The notes under the pieces: model-generated
What the model saw: the letters and a program-made list of their open reading frames with translations, nothing else
Database searches by the model: none
What the model was told of the DNA's origin: nothing
Made by a program: the position numbers and the translations under genes
In this document: piece by piece, positions 1 to 10,301 of the stretch
Position numbering within the stretch: the first letter of the stretch is position 1
Layout of the letters: each line of letters begins with the position of its first letter
Assembly: GCA_004794785.1 (NCBI GenBank)
Contig: SJOL01007197.1
Span: 144,551-208,550, forward strand
Source of the DNA: Opisthorchis felineus
Taxonomy: Eukaryota; Platyhelminthes; Trematoda; Opisthorchiida; Opisthorchiidae
Length of the DNA stretch: 64,000 bases
Direction of reading: 5' to 3'

Positions 1-65
1 AGCTCACTGTTGACGACAGTATATGAGGAAGCGCTTCGCAAATTATCTGACTCTGTTAGCGCGAT

Positions 66-896
66 ACAGAGAACGCATGAACGATAACATCATAAAGGGC
101 TATCTAGAAACTGTGCCATCTCAGCAATCTAAATCAGGAAATTAAAGGAAGAGGTATTTACCTCATCACGCTGTTTTGAATCTAAAGAAGCCGCAAAAGT
201 TGCGTATCGTCTTAGATTGTGCTGCAAAATTTGAGGGTGTATCCCTGAACGATAGATTGTATCAAGGACCAGACACTATTGAAATTTGATGGTAATACTT
301 TTACGCTTCCGGAGTGACTATGTAACTGTAGCTGAAAACATTACCGAAACGTTCATGCAAGTGAAGGTTCCCAAAGCCAATGGGATTGCATGACGTGTAC
401 TTTCGTGGGACTCGAAAGACCTGGCCGTCGAGCCCAAGCTATTCCAGATGACATCCCATCAGTTTAACGCCACGCCTTCACCATTTTGCGCGAATCGGCA
501 GATAGAAACTTTTATGTTGATGATTGTATAGTATCACTACCGGATGTAAAAGTGGCTCAAAGATTCGTGTGTGAGCTTAGTGAAATTTTATCAAAGGGTG
601 AATTCCACTTGAGAAAATGGACAAGTAATGCGGACGGATTTCGCTTCACTTTCGTTTTTCGCGATCGACCGCTCAATCGACGGGGAATACTGTCTTCGAT
701 CTCTTCTCTGTTTGATCCCCTGGGTTTAGTTGTTCCTTTGCTTTTACCAGCTAAAATACTATTGCAAAAGTTATGTAAGAAGCAGCTACATCGGGAAGAG
801 CGACGAGGACTCAGGGTGGAAGAGATGGCTGTAAATTGTGTGAACGTTGGTAGAACTAAAAATACTCCGCCGCCTAAAACCTGCCCACATTTATAA
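66..896 (+). pseudogene. BEL/Pao reverse transcriptase fragment
   Basis: The segment begins with a Pao-like run (RYRERMNDNIIKGYLETVP, about 66-120). It continues with YLPHHAVLN and a [20 protein letters not shown] run at about 150-270, the conserved palm region of Pao reverse transcriptases. Frame breaks follow near 285-480. The catalytic YVDD motif, here within FYVDDC, is at 510-527 in a frame open from 486. Downstream, GILSSISSLFDPLGL (about 684-728) is a BEL/Pao hallmark. After about 790 the frame no longer matches the family. In an active element this enzyme would copy element RNA into DNA in a cytoplasmic particle. This copy is dead because its frame is broken at least three times. Confidence 0.8.
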
Positions 897-899
897 TGC

Positions 900-1598
900 G
901 AATGTAGAACTGCACATTTTCGGCGACGCCTCTGAAGTGGGGCACAGTGCGTCTGGGTTTGTCGATGGCATGCCAGACCAGAGAAATTCACATGCATGAT
1001 AATTTAGGCTAAATCAATAGCCGCACCTTTGGAATCTTTGATAGGGGCAAGGCTTGAGTTAAATGCCGCGCGGCTAGCCGCAAGGGTGGCGGAAGAACTG
1101 AGGAAAGAGGCAGGAGTTTCGTTCACAAGAACAACTTATTGGACAGACTCAACTATATTTCTTCACTATGTACGGAATACTGCCACTCATTATAGTACTC
1201 TTGTGGCAAAAAAACTCTCTACGATTAATCGGTTATCTTCACCCGGTGATTGGCGTCACATCACGAGCAAGAATAATCCGGCAGATTCAGCCTCTGGAGA
1301 AGTAAGTTCTTTGGCTGCTCTTCACTATTGGTTCAGGGGGCCATCCGTTATGAAAGCGTCTGAGGCCCAGTGGCCACAATACGAACCAAATTTCATTCCA
1401 GAAGGAATAGAACTGAAGACGAAACATGCTTTGGTTAACGTGACTACCTCTGCTCCGGAACCATCTGGATTGTACCACCTAATGGAAAGGTGTTCCGATT
1501 GGTCTAAACTTCTAGAAGCTGAGGTATGTTTGACAAGGTTTAAAACATACCTGAGAATGATGGCAAGCGGCTCAAATGAATCCTCACTGAACACTTGA
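900..1598 (+). pseudogene. BEL/Pao RNase H-like region fragment
   Basis: VELHIFGDASEVG at about 904-942 is the start of the RNase H-like domain that follows the Pao reverse transcriptase. Stops near 998-1018 interrupt it. The frame 1029-1598 continues with LELNAARLAARVAEEL, then TTYWTDSTIFLHYVR at about 1132-1176 with the conserved WTDS aspartate, and WRHITSKNNPADSASG at about 1251-1298. These are typical of BEL/Pao elements. The domain would remove the RNA strand during reverse transcription. It sits between the reverse transcriptase and integrase fragments, as in intact relatives. The 5' half is broken but the 3' half is open for 189 codons. Confidence 0.8.
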
Positions 1599-2670
1599 GG
1601 ATTGAAACTGACAGAGGTGCGCAATCTGAGCGGGATATTATTCATATGGCTCAGAAGGCGGTATATGGAGAATTTATGCTGAAATTAGAATGCGATGGTA
1701 TGACTGATGGACAAACTGCACGTAACGACAACCTAGTACGCTTATGCCCGGTGATGATAGATGGCTTGCTATGTGTGGGCGGGGGGTTGGTTAACCTTAT
1801 GTGGCCGCATGTCACTAAACACCCAACTATACTACCCCCGAAACATAACATCACCAGGCTGATATTTAAAATGCTGATGTGCTGGATAGGCATTGTGGAC
1901 TATCGCACACGTCATCCGAACTGCGCTGGATCTTTCAAGGGGTATCAATGGCTAAGCGGGTGCTTCACGGCTGCTGTGCGCGTCGAGAGAACCTTAATAC
2001 AACTTCACGACAAGTTATGGCGTTGCTGCCTATTGACGGAATCCAACCAGGCTGGCGTCCTTTCAAGATACTGAAGTGTGAATATTTTGAACCACTGACA
2101 GGTAATAATCGAAGGAAGACCGAGAAAAGATATGGCTGCCTGTTTACATGCTTACAAGTGAGGGCAGTGCATCTCAAAATGGTCTATTCATTATCTTCTG
2201 ACTCGTTCATTAGGGCACTGATGCGTTTGATAGCACGACGAGGTGCCCCGGAAAAGATTATCAGTACTAATGGTTCTAATTTCGTCGGAGCAGAGGCGGA
2301 ATTGAAGCGAGCTATAAAATGACTTTCTCATCCACACATCAGCAATGAACTAATACGGTATAACGTCGAGTGGCAATTCATCCCACCGTTAAGCAGCCAT
2401 AGAGGCGGGGTATGGGAACGTCTCATACACTCAATAAGAGGGATGCTAAGGTCAACGGTAAATAAACAGGATGTCAGCAATGAAGAACTGGTAACATTTC
2501 TTACGGAAGCGGAGCGGGTCATTAATAGACGCCCTATTGTGCCCAACCAAACCAATTATTTCGACAAGCCAGCATTAACACCGAAGTACTTGCTCATTCC
2601 TAACAACAAGGTTTACGGGGTTGTGCCGAAAAAGGCCTCAGAGAGGCATACAAAAGGTTGCAGGACGTGA
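1595..2670 (+). pseudogene. BEL/Pao integrase fragment
   Basis: LPPKHNITRLI at about 1837-1869 precedes the integrase zinc-binding region. After a frame change, HCGLSHTSSELR at about 1888-1926 supplies its second histidine and CCARR at about 1969 its cysteines. The DDE core follows in a third frame: YGCLFTCLQVRAVHLKMV at about 2131-2184 and RRGAPEKIISTNGSNFVGA at about 2236-2292. The usual second catalytic Asp in SDNGTNF-like motifs reads Asn here (STNGSNF). HRGGVWERLI at about 2400-2429 carries the conserved Glu. A stop at 2320 separates the halves. The final frame 2443-2670 has the VINRRPI motif. The integrase would insert element DNA into chromosomes; this copy cannot. Confidence 0.8.
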
Positions 2671-2932
2671 ATTACTTGGCACAGATATTTTTGAAGCGAT
2701 GGCTGAATGAATACATACCTCTGCTTTAAGAACGAACTAAGTGGCGGAAACCGCAAAGGAACTTCAAAAACGTCTTAGTGCATTTGGATGCGTTCTCTCA
2801 TGAACAGTGGCCCCTGGGCGTAGTTGAACAATGTGAAACATTAAGCGATAGTTTAGTTGGAACCGTGGTGGTACGCAGACGAGATGTTAGGCTAAGGAGG
2901 GACGCGCGTAAGATCTGTTCGGTAGAAGGTTG
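2668..2932 (+). pseudogene. BEL/Pao C-terminal domain after the integrase
   Basis: Directly downstream of the integrase, the frames read NYLAQIFLKRWLNEYIPLL, a stop, then ERTKWRKPQRNFKNV, WPLGVVEQ, TVVVRRRDVRLRRDARKICSVEG. This matches the basic domain at the C-terminus of BEL/Pao polyproteins, which usually ends in a KIC.L.G-like motif. At least one stop (TAA near 2730) interrupts it. It confirms that the element runs up to about 2.93 kb, where its coding part ends. Confidence 0.75.
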
Positions 2933-4516
2933 CGAGTAGGGGTGGTGGAAGGAGATGGAAACCGCGTGCTCAACTCTCCGCGGGTGGGAGATGGGGTTTC
3001 TAACTCACTGCGTACAGAGAGACCACTAGGAGTTGGCGCGTAAGCAAGTCCCGTTTCGCATACTGTTATAGGTCCACTCGAAACTTGGGGTAAGTAAAAT
3101 GATGGAGCCAGGAATGACCCTAGATTAAGGGAAGATAATCTACTAGGATTTTGGGTAGCGGTGTAGAGGACAGCTTATCAAAAATGTGTCCCCGTTCCCC
3201 ACCATACATGACAGCCAGTGCCCATAATTATTCCCCCTGATCCGAGGAACGGAAAACCCTTGTGGTTTAATGAAGTATTTTTATAATTTTTACGGATTTC
3301 AGTCGGACATTGTGTTGGATGGTTACTCCCGTGGATATCTGTTTCCTTGTGACGATATCGATTTTGTGGCGAAGTGAACTGCGATTTTATCCTCAGGCTG
3401 GTGGCTGTACAGCCCTATTTTGTAACTCCTACGGTATCTGCAAAGGAGAATCTGTTGAGGTTTGTTGAATATGTACATTATTATCTTTGCAATGGTACCG
3501 TGGTACGAGAAATCGGATTTCTTGTTCCTTTTTCGTGAATTAGCATGCGTCACTCAAAGTCAAAAGCAGATGTGCGTAACAATATTTTCGGGTGCAATGT
3601 GTTTTTTATCAACGGTGGCATTCGTCATTGTGACAAACGGATTTTTTGTGGAGTACTTTGCCCCAGTGTAATTTTCTGGGTCGGCTATGGATAAGGTATG
3701 GTTACTCCACTTGCTCGTTGTTTAATTTTTACTCCAGAACGACAAGTTCAAGCATCATTCATGCATCCAGGCCTCGGGGCTCATTGAAACCTCACGCATT
3801 TGTTCTAGCACCAGGTAACTGTTTTGGCACCCCTGTACCACGCTTGTTTAATGGCGCCCATTTCCTGCACGCAGGAGAAATTCGGCAGTCAGGCGTGAAA
3901 CCTACAACGGAAAACGGCTATGACGAAATGGACAACCTGGATGCTCTGATGGAATTTAAAACAGGTATATAACCGAGTGATTCAAAGAGCACCTGTAGAC
4001 ACTTGCGGACAACATCGTTCGAAGAAAAAGAGGAAGCAGTGTTATACATTGTGCAGTGGTCTGAAACTGTACAAGTCCGCATGGAGGGAAACCCATGTCC
4101 GCAAGCTAGCAACACCACTCCGCGCGCCCTCAGCCTTTTTGGTCCCTAATCAATGCTAACGAATATCCAATATTTAATTTTTAAGCCCATCGCAGTTACA
4201 AAGAGCAAACTTATGGCTTGCTGAAGCATGCGATATTTTCCACTTCACCTAGGTTCAGCAATCTGTGGACAGTCAATGCTTACACAGAAATCAAGATGTG
4301 GCCACAAACAAGGCGCAAATATCTTTGACATTCCTGCAATTTTCGTTGGACCGTTTATGTCCTCACATATACCAGGGATGGAACAATAGTTTACTCTGGT
4401 GATGAGCATGTCCAAGTTAACAAAACAAAACAAGAAGACGTTTCACGGTCGCTTCAATGATATCCGACTGGGACGGCCTTGCCAGAGGGCTACAGTAGAA
4501 GAATATCGGTTGACAT
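2933..4516. other. Intergenic stretch, nothing recognised
   Basis: Several open frames of 60-108 codons occur on both strands, the longest at 3646-3972 (+). None has a recognisable domain, a convincing splice context or agreement with neighbouring frames. An LTR of the adjacent BEL/Pao element might be expected at the left end, but I saw no clear terminus. Confidence 0.4.
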
Positions 4517-4706
4517 AACAAGGGACACCTTATTAGATCTGTCACTGCCTCAGGCGTCACTGATCAGTTTGGCTCCAAATTTTAGCCGATTCCCAGCTGA
4601 TTCCCAAACAAGGGACACCTTATTAGATCTGTCACTGCCTCAGGCGTCACTGATCAGTTTGGCTCCAAATTTTAGCCGATTCCCAGCTGATTCCCAGCTG
4701 ATTCCC
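4517..4706. repeat. 90-bp tandem duplication (two units plus a partial third)
   Basis: The unit beginning AACAAGGGACACC and ending GCTGATTCCCA occurs at 4517-4606 and again, apparently unchanged, at 4607-4696. The last 11 bases (GCTGATTCCCA) recur immediately at 4697-4707. The period is 90 bp, a multiple of three, so the plus-strand open frame 4479-4817 carries a 30-codon internal repeat. Near-perfect identity suggests a recent duplication. No protein function is recognisable in the frame. Confidence 0.9.
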
Positions 4707-4819
4707 AGCCAAATTGCGAGAACCGGACGGCTGGTTACTGTTGGGTCAAGTATTGAAGGCGGCAGAGTATTGGTTAGTCAGGTGGTCGTTGATCTGTTTT
4801 CTGAGCCCGGTAACTAGCT

Positions 4820-7390
4820 TACAAGCGTTTAGCCCTCAATGGCGATGACATTATCGGCGCGCAGTTGAGTGAGGAATTCTTCGTACCCGTTTGAGTTTGC
4901 ATAGTTTTCAAAGGCAAACTGATAGTGCCCAGGCTTGTGGGTAATTTAGCGACAGGAGGTAGTTTGCGCCACGATGTAGAAGGTGTTTATGGATACCGGC
5001 ATGAGACATGTTGTTCCTGTCTTCTAGAGACTGGTCTCTAAGCAAAAATTGCGATTAAACTGGCACCTTTGAGTGCAAGAGACCAGTGGTTGTTAGAAAT
5101 ATACCGGACCATCTGTAGCTTGGTTGTGCACATCGCTGGTGGCTGCTGATCGGTTGGTAATCGGTCTGTAAGTGTTTCCTCGCCAGCCTATTTAATATCA
5201 TAAGTGCGCGGTTGGATGACTTATTCCCTCTTACCTGCTTGAACATAAATAGTTGCCGAAAGCTAGCTGACGTTGGTTGCTGTGATTGACTGATGGGAAC
5301 ATAGGCTTCTCGGACTCATAGTGGTCCATCTCCAGTCGTGTTGCCTTGTGAACTTTCTTCCTAGATTTTGATTGGCGCCTTGAGTAGCTCGTGTTTGGGG
5401 GTCATTTTACTTGTCTGATAGATCAGGTTTCAGTTTCAGCTGCGTCATGGTATGCCTTACACTGATTTTTGGTCTTTACAGAACTCTAACTATTAAGAAG
5501 CTCGTTTTTTTATTTTATTGGTTGGATCGGGATTTCTGGTGCACTTTGATCTTAATTTCTCAAGATTGTCCGGATGGTTGCTCTTTCTGCTTGCTGTAGT
5601 TGGTTCTCTTAGGCTGTGACAGCCTTTCGCGTTTGATTGGTCATTTCCATGCCCTTGTTCATTTTCCCCTAGCTTTATAGTTGATTGGTTATTTTGGCAA
5701 GCCCTGATATTTTTAAAGTCCGATCTGCCATTGTGATCGTGAAGTTCTTTCGTCCTTATCCCGAACTTCCTGCTCAAAAACCGGGTAGTGAGTGGGCGTA
5801 CGTTTCGGTAGCAAGATTCTATTCACGCATTCGGGATAGACGACTTCCTTACTGTCCGTCCAACAAAATGTTTGTCACAATCTTTACATTGAATACTGTG
5901 TCGGAAGTTGGTCATGGCAAGTTGGTCCTCGTATCTCATTTCCCATTAGGTTTCGACGGTGGTATCCGCAGGGCCTTTGCCGTTTTGTAAACCACAGTCT
6001 TGTGATGCTGTTGTAATAATCTTGTCATCATTTCCGAAATATTTCGATATATGCACGGGTCATTCTTTTGGGCTCTTCTTCTACTGTTGAGTCGTTTGAT
6101 TTGGGTCTTCTAAGTGTTCGGCAAACAAGGTCTCTCGCCTCTCACTTTCTTTGAAGAGCTTTGTACAGGCGTTGCTCTTATGCTACAGTGGGTTTCGTTC
6201 CGTGTGATTCGCAAAGCAATCCAGCTCGAATTGGGCCAACGGAAGTCCGGGAATGATGTGTGCGCGCCAGCCAGCCACAGTAGCAGATATCAGCTTGCCC
6301 CCAGAAACTATGAACGCCCAAGTAGGTAAGGAGAAATCAATCGCCCCAATTTGTGGTGAAACGTTTGCAAGCTAATTCCCAGCCTGGGAAAGGAGAGCAA
6401 CGGCGCCCAATCAACCGCCAGTAACGCACCTGTCGTTAACGTGTTTCAGGATCTTGGAAAAGCACTATAGCCCATCGCCGAAACTATCGGATAGATAAGT
6501 AGTCACACGACGCGCCCTCCTACACTGTGAAAGGTTCACAGCTTTTGCTGCCTGAGCCTTTGTGGTGGCTTTGTAGAATCGTCTATGTGGTGTGTACTTG
6601 GGTGAACCCCAAGCAGACACGTGCTTTTGCATCAAAGAGCAGAATCATCGTGGACGAGTCTATTATTCCCCATTCGACTTCAACATTCTATATAATATAT
6701 GCTTGAACGAACTAGTTTACACTGATAGAGATTTTTTATCGGACCTCTGATTTTCTGGCTGCCCAAAACAGATCGCAACGGGCAACTCCTCCTTGAACTT
6801 CGGGTGGCTAGTTTGACCACTGAAAACGAGGAGCTTAGTTAGGTCCGTAGGTGGATAAGAAGCTGCTCGCGTTGTTTGAATTTCGGTGCGCCATACACAT
6901 AATTGGCCACCAGTTCAATGTTTTCTGCCTGCTCAACGGACGTACCCCAATGGGGTTTCCCGCCTTTTGATGGAAGGACATCATGGGTTGCCATTTCGAA
7001 AGCGTCAGCGTATCCTAAAGCGCAGTATCAACACGGAAGTTTGAGTCTGCTGGTGTAGTCCGGTATTTTACTGAGCGTATCAGGAAAGATGTCCAGAATT
7101 CGTTGTCTGGCAATGAGGAAGTTCGTACATCCTAACGGTCAACATTTGGGGTCTTGCATTCTTTTCCCTAGAGCCGCAATTCCTATAAAACTTATTTGTA
7201 TCGGCGGTTACTGTTTTCATCCGGAGCGACAAGTGGTGAAGTAGTCGAAAGGTAGATACACGGCTTCGCGGATTCACTGAATGATAACCAAGATCTAAGC
7301 CTCCGCTCAAGCTTCACGGGTCGGATTTCTTTACGTCTTTTAACAGCATCCGCTCACCCAAAAGGTACAAACGAAATAAGGGTGTAGGAT
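4820..7390. other. Intergenic stretch, nothing recognised
   Basis: The plus strand is T- and G-rich between about 5.3 and 5.7 kb, giving open frames up to about 100 codons on both strands. None resembles a known family. It could include diverged 3' flank of the LINE that ends at about 7.4 kb, but no motif supports this. Confidence 0.35.
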
Positions 7391-7396
7391 AGCCCT

Positions 7397-7588
7397 TTAT
7401 ATTCCCAGCACCGGGCAGCAAGCTTGCCAGTGAGAGGATTCACATAAAAGAGTATCTAAAAGTGCTTCGAGTGGGGCACCACATATAGCGTGAACAACCG
7501 TGTGAGGGTTGTTCCACGCACGAACTACCCGAATTGGGAAAAGTTGTTGCCCAATAAACTGTGCCCTATGAGCCCAAAAATCTTCCAA
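7397..7588 (-). pseudogene. CR1-like ORF2 C-terminal tail
   Basis: The frame contains FPIRVVRAWNNPHTVV followed by APLEALLDTLL. Many CR1/Jockey ORF2 proteins end in a segment of the form FF.IRVV.AWN.LP...V followed by a helical tail. The position at the left end of the footprint fits the element's 3' terminus. The usual Leu-Pro after AWN reads Pro-His here, one sign of decay. The frame stops at 7397. Confidence 0.6.
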
Positions 7589-7894
7589 CCATAAACTCGC
7601 CGTGTATTAGTTGGGCCAAGGGTGAGAAACATATCCGCCAAATCTTGTTCAAAAAGTCATAAATAAGTATTAGGTCCCCTCGGAGTCATCGACACAATAG
7701 GGGAACGAGTGCAAACACCTTGGAACTTGTTTCGTAATCAACAGATTTGAGGCCAGCAACCGTCATTGTAGCAGCTCATTGGACATATTCAACGAGGGTT
7801 GGGTCAATGTTGCATCCTGCGTGTATAACTTGGTTGGCCTGTTCTAGAAATTTTCCTAACAGGTGTTCATGGAAAGCCTGGTGATGCATGCAAG

Positions 7895-8207
7895 TTATAG
7901 GTGGAAGTTTCTCCGAAGCATCCGTTGAACGACAAATGCATTTGCGCTTGTTTTTAATTTGGGAATGCGAGGAACGTGCTTGACGTGAGCCAGGTACCTA
8001 GATCCCTTTTGGAATGTATCTTCGTGGTTTTTGTGATCCGTTCTCATCATGCACGTGCAAAAGTGTCTGTTGACTCTCCTCCGAACGTCCTCTGGTCTCA
8101 CTTCTTGTTGATTGTTGGAAGTAGCCGGTCCAGTGAGCACAATTTCGCAGCATCGACAGCCGTTTGTGTGCCCTGGGTTTAGAGCTCCAGGATGTTAGAT
8201 CGTTCAT
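7895..8207 (-). pseudogene. CR1-like reverse transcriptase, palm and thumb fragment
   Basis: On the minus strand FLLYMNDLTSW at about 8207-8180 matches the LYINDLP segment that lies shortly before the catalytic FADD box in CR1 reverse transcriptases. The expected FADD motif is not readable in the same or neighbouring frames, so the catalytic centre is lost. Frames down to 7895 continue with residues compatible with the thumb region but without firm motifs. It lies between the upstream RT fragment and the C-terminal tail, as expected. Confidence 0.5.
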
Positions 8208-8788
8208 ATAAAATAGAAAAGTATATCTTAAACCGGATGTTTTTGGTCACTAACAAAAATTAGAACCAGTGGTGTTCCTAAAACTGGACCTTGAGAAATC
8301 CAATGGTGAGCAGTTCCCAGAAAGTGTGTGTTGATCAGACTTACACTCAAAATGTTCGATGTGATAGGGCTGCCCTCATCTCGCTTTGAATTTCCCCTTG
8401 AATTCCAGAAGACTCAGTTTTGTGGAGCAGCGGAACGTGTAAGAATCGATCGCATGAATTTTAGATCTCGTCATCGGCTTAGGTTAGGCCGACCACAAGT
8501 ACGAACATGTCTGCCACGGAAGGGCCGTTTGGGAGGAATCCGTGTTGTGTTGGGTGCATCAAGGTTTATCAGTGAGGATATTTAAGACTGCTGGCTTCAG
8601 AATGCATTCCATCACCTTGTATTATATGCCAGTGATGCCAATAAGCCTGCAGCTTCCAGTGTGTCAAAAATTTGTAGTTTGGGTATGCTTACTGGTGGTC
8701 TACCAGATGGCCGCGCTCAACTGCATAGTGACGACGTCATCCCGATGGGCATTTGTCAAGCTCGGTGAACAGAGTGCCGGCCATATGG

Positions 8789-9007
8789 TTAACCACCAGG
8801 CCTGCAGCTACCGGGCGATACTCGGTCATCGAATTTGTTAATTGACGTCTCAACCACTTCCTTCCAAGAAAAACGAAATTTACCCTCGTCAAGCGACTGA
8901 GGAAACGCCAGGTAAAAGTGCTCCGCTAATGTATGTGACGTTTCCTTCAGGATTCTTGGATAGGCCTTGTCTGGCCTCAACGCACTGAGAGAGTCCTGTG
9001 CAAGCAT
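8789..9007 (-). pseudogene. CR1-like reverse transcriptase N-terminal fragment
   Basis: The 72-codon frame reads RPDKAYPRILKE, LAEHFYLAFPQSLDEGKF, SWKEVVETSINKF and SPGSCRP. This matches the start of CR1-type reverse transcriptases: PDG..P.ILKELS..LA.P....F..SL..G..P..WK.A.V.PI.K, then P..YRP. The tyrosine of YRP is Cys here and the glycine of PDG is Lys. The frame is interrupted after the SCRP motif. This is the clearest evidence for a CR1-like LINE in the region. Confidence 0.7.
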
Positions 9008-9464
9008 TGAGAAACATTCACATCCTCATAGACCAAGTCGGATAGAGGTTGTTAGCAGTGAAGCCTTGACATGATCGGATGTGTTAAGTTCTCTGTGGCA
9101 AAACACTCGGCAGAAAAGTGTTCTCAGTGGGCTTCAGATACCACTTTTGGGTCACTCATATGTTCCCCATTTTTGTCCCTTAGTGAGACGACCGTTGATT
9201 TGTTTCTTCGGCGGCGTCTTGTGTATTTTAATAGCAATTTTTTTCGGGCGGGCTCTATTAGCGCAGCTTATTTTAGCATGTTCCGTTAGCGGAGTTCTGA
9301 TTCACAGCGGTTTGGCATCTTGCGAAAAGCCAACTCATCTTCTGTTTCATCCGTAGTTATCTTTTCGGAGAATAGCAGAGAACATTTTGGTCCGTTCAAA
9401 TGGACGCTGGGTTCTTTGGGACGAGCGCCGCATTGGCCTCGTGAATTTTTCGGACAATAGTCCC

Positions 9465-9650
9465 TTATGTCTCCTCTACTGGACCTGGACCCAGTTTAAT
9501 CTGGTTAAGGAAGGTAAGCGCTCCCGAGTGGTCTGCACAACAGAATTTCAGAATCCACGTCTGAGGTTCCGGGTTCCTGGCCCAGTAGCAGATGAAATGA
9601 AAAGTCACCAGAAGGTGGTCACCATGTTCCAGTGAAGCCTTAATTACCAC
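9465..9650 (-). pseudogene. CR1-like ORF2 segment between endonuclease and RT
   Basis: The frame contains HGDHLLVTFHFICYWARNPEPQ and continues WILKFCCADHSGALTFLNQ. It corresponds to the end of the apurinic-like endonuclease (SDH..L.FDF) and the start of the linker before the reverse transcriptase in CR1-type elements. The catalytic SDH box reads GDH here. The fragment lies about 450 bp upstream of the RT fragment on the same strand, which supports one ancestral ORF2. Confidence 0.6.
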
Positions 9651-10301
9651 TCCATCAACGAAGTGGCATCAGTTGGGACTGGGACTTACCTAGGGGATAT
9701 CAGGTTGATGCGACGATATTTTGGGCACAAGAGCTGTGTTGAACTATTTATTCGGCGCCAGTGCAAAACGTCCACAAGACCCGATGCTCTGCAACCCCAT
9801 TCAGGAGGCCTTTGGAGCATTAGAATCACTTGCCAGCAAGATATGCTTAAAGTGGTATTTGGAGATAAGTTGCTCATTGGTTTGCAGGAGGAACAGTTCT
9901 TCCCCCGGCGGACCTGGAGGGCAAAGGTAGATCACGCCGAGAAAAAAATCGGTCCCACACAGCGGAATTTGAATCGACAGCGCATCAAAAATGATGCAGA
10001 TGTGGTGTCGGAGAGTAAGATCGAATTGGAGAAAGCAGTTGCACGCAAGTATGGGACATCCTCATCTGTTCTATCGCGGTTTGAGCCACCTCAGAAAATG
10101 CGGTAACTGTCTACCGGGGCCTCAGCATCAGAGACACCTGGTGTGAGCCAGGTTCTTCTAGGCGCGATTATGATCAATAGTTCAAGTCAAGCCGACTGTT
10201 GAATATAAAAAATTGTTGAAAAGACGGAGGGCGTTTTTGGTCAAGAGCTTCAACACTATTTCTACTGAATCCGAAGGTGTGGAGCAGAGGGATGTCCCAC
10301 T

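Larger units (their letters stand above)
1..2932 (+). mobile_element. BEL/Pao LTR retrotransposon, decayed, 5' part outside the window
   Basis: Read across three frames, this stretch follows the usual Pao-type pol order: reverse transcriptase, RNase H-like region, integrase zinc and core region, then the basic C-terminal domain found after the integrase in BEL/Pao. The left window edge truncates it, so gag, protease and the 5' LTR are not visible. Frameshifts and stops occur every few hundred bases, so no functional polyprotein can be made. The parts are listed separately. No LTR was recognised after 2.93 kb, where the coding similarity stops. Assignment to BEL/Pao is firm from the motifs; the subfamily is not determined. 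Confidence 0.85.
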
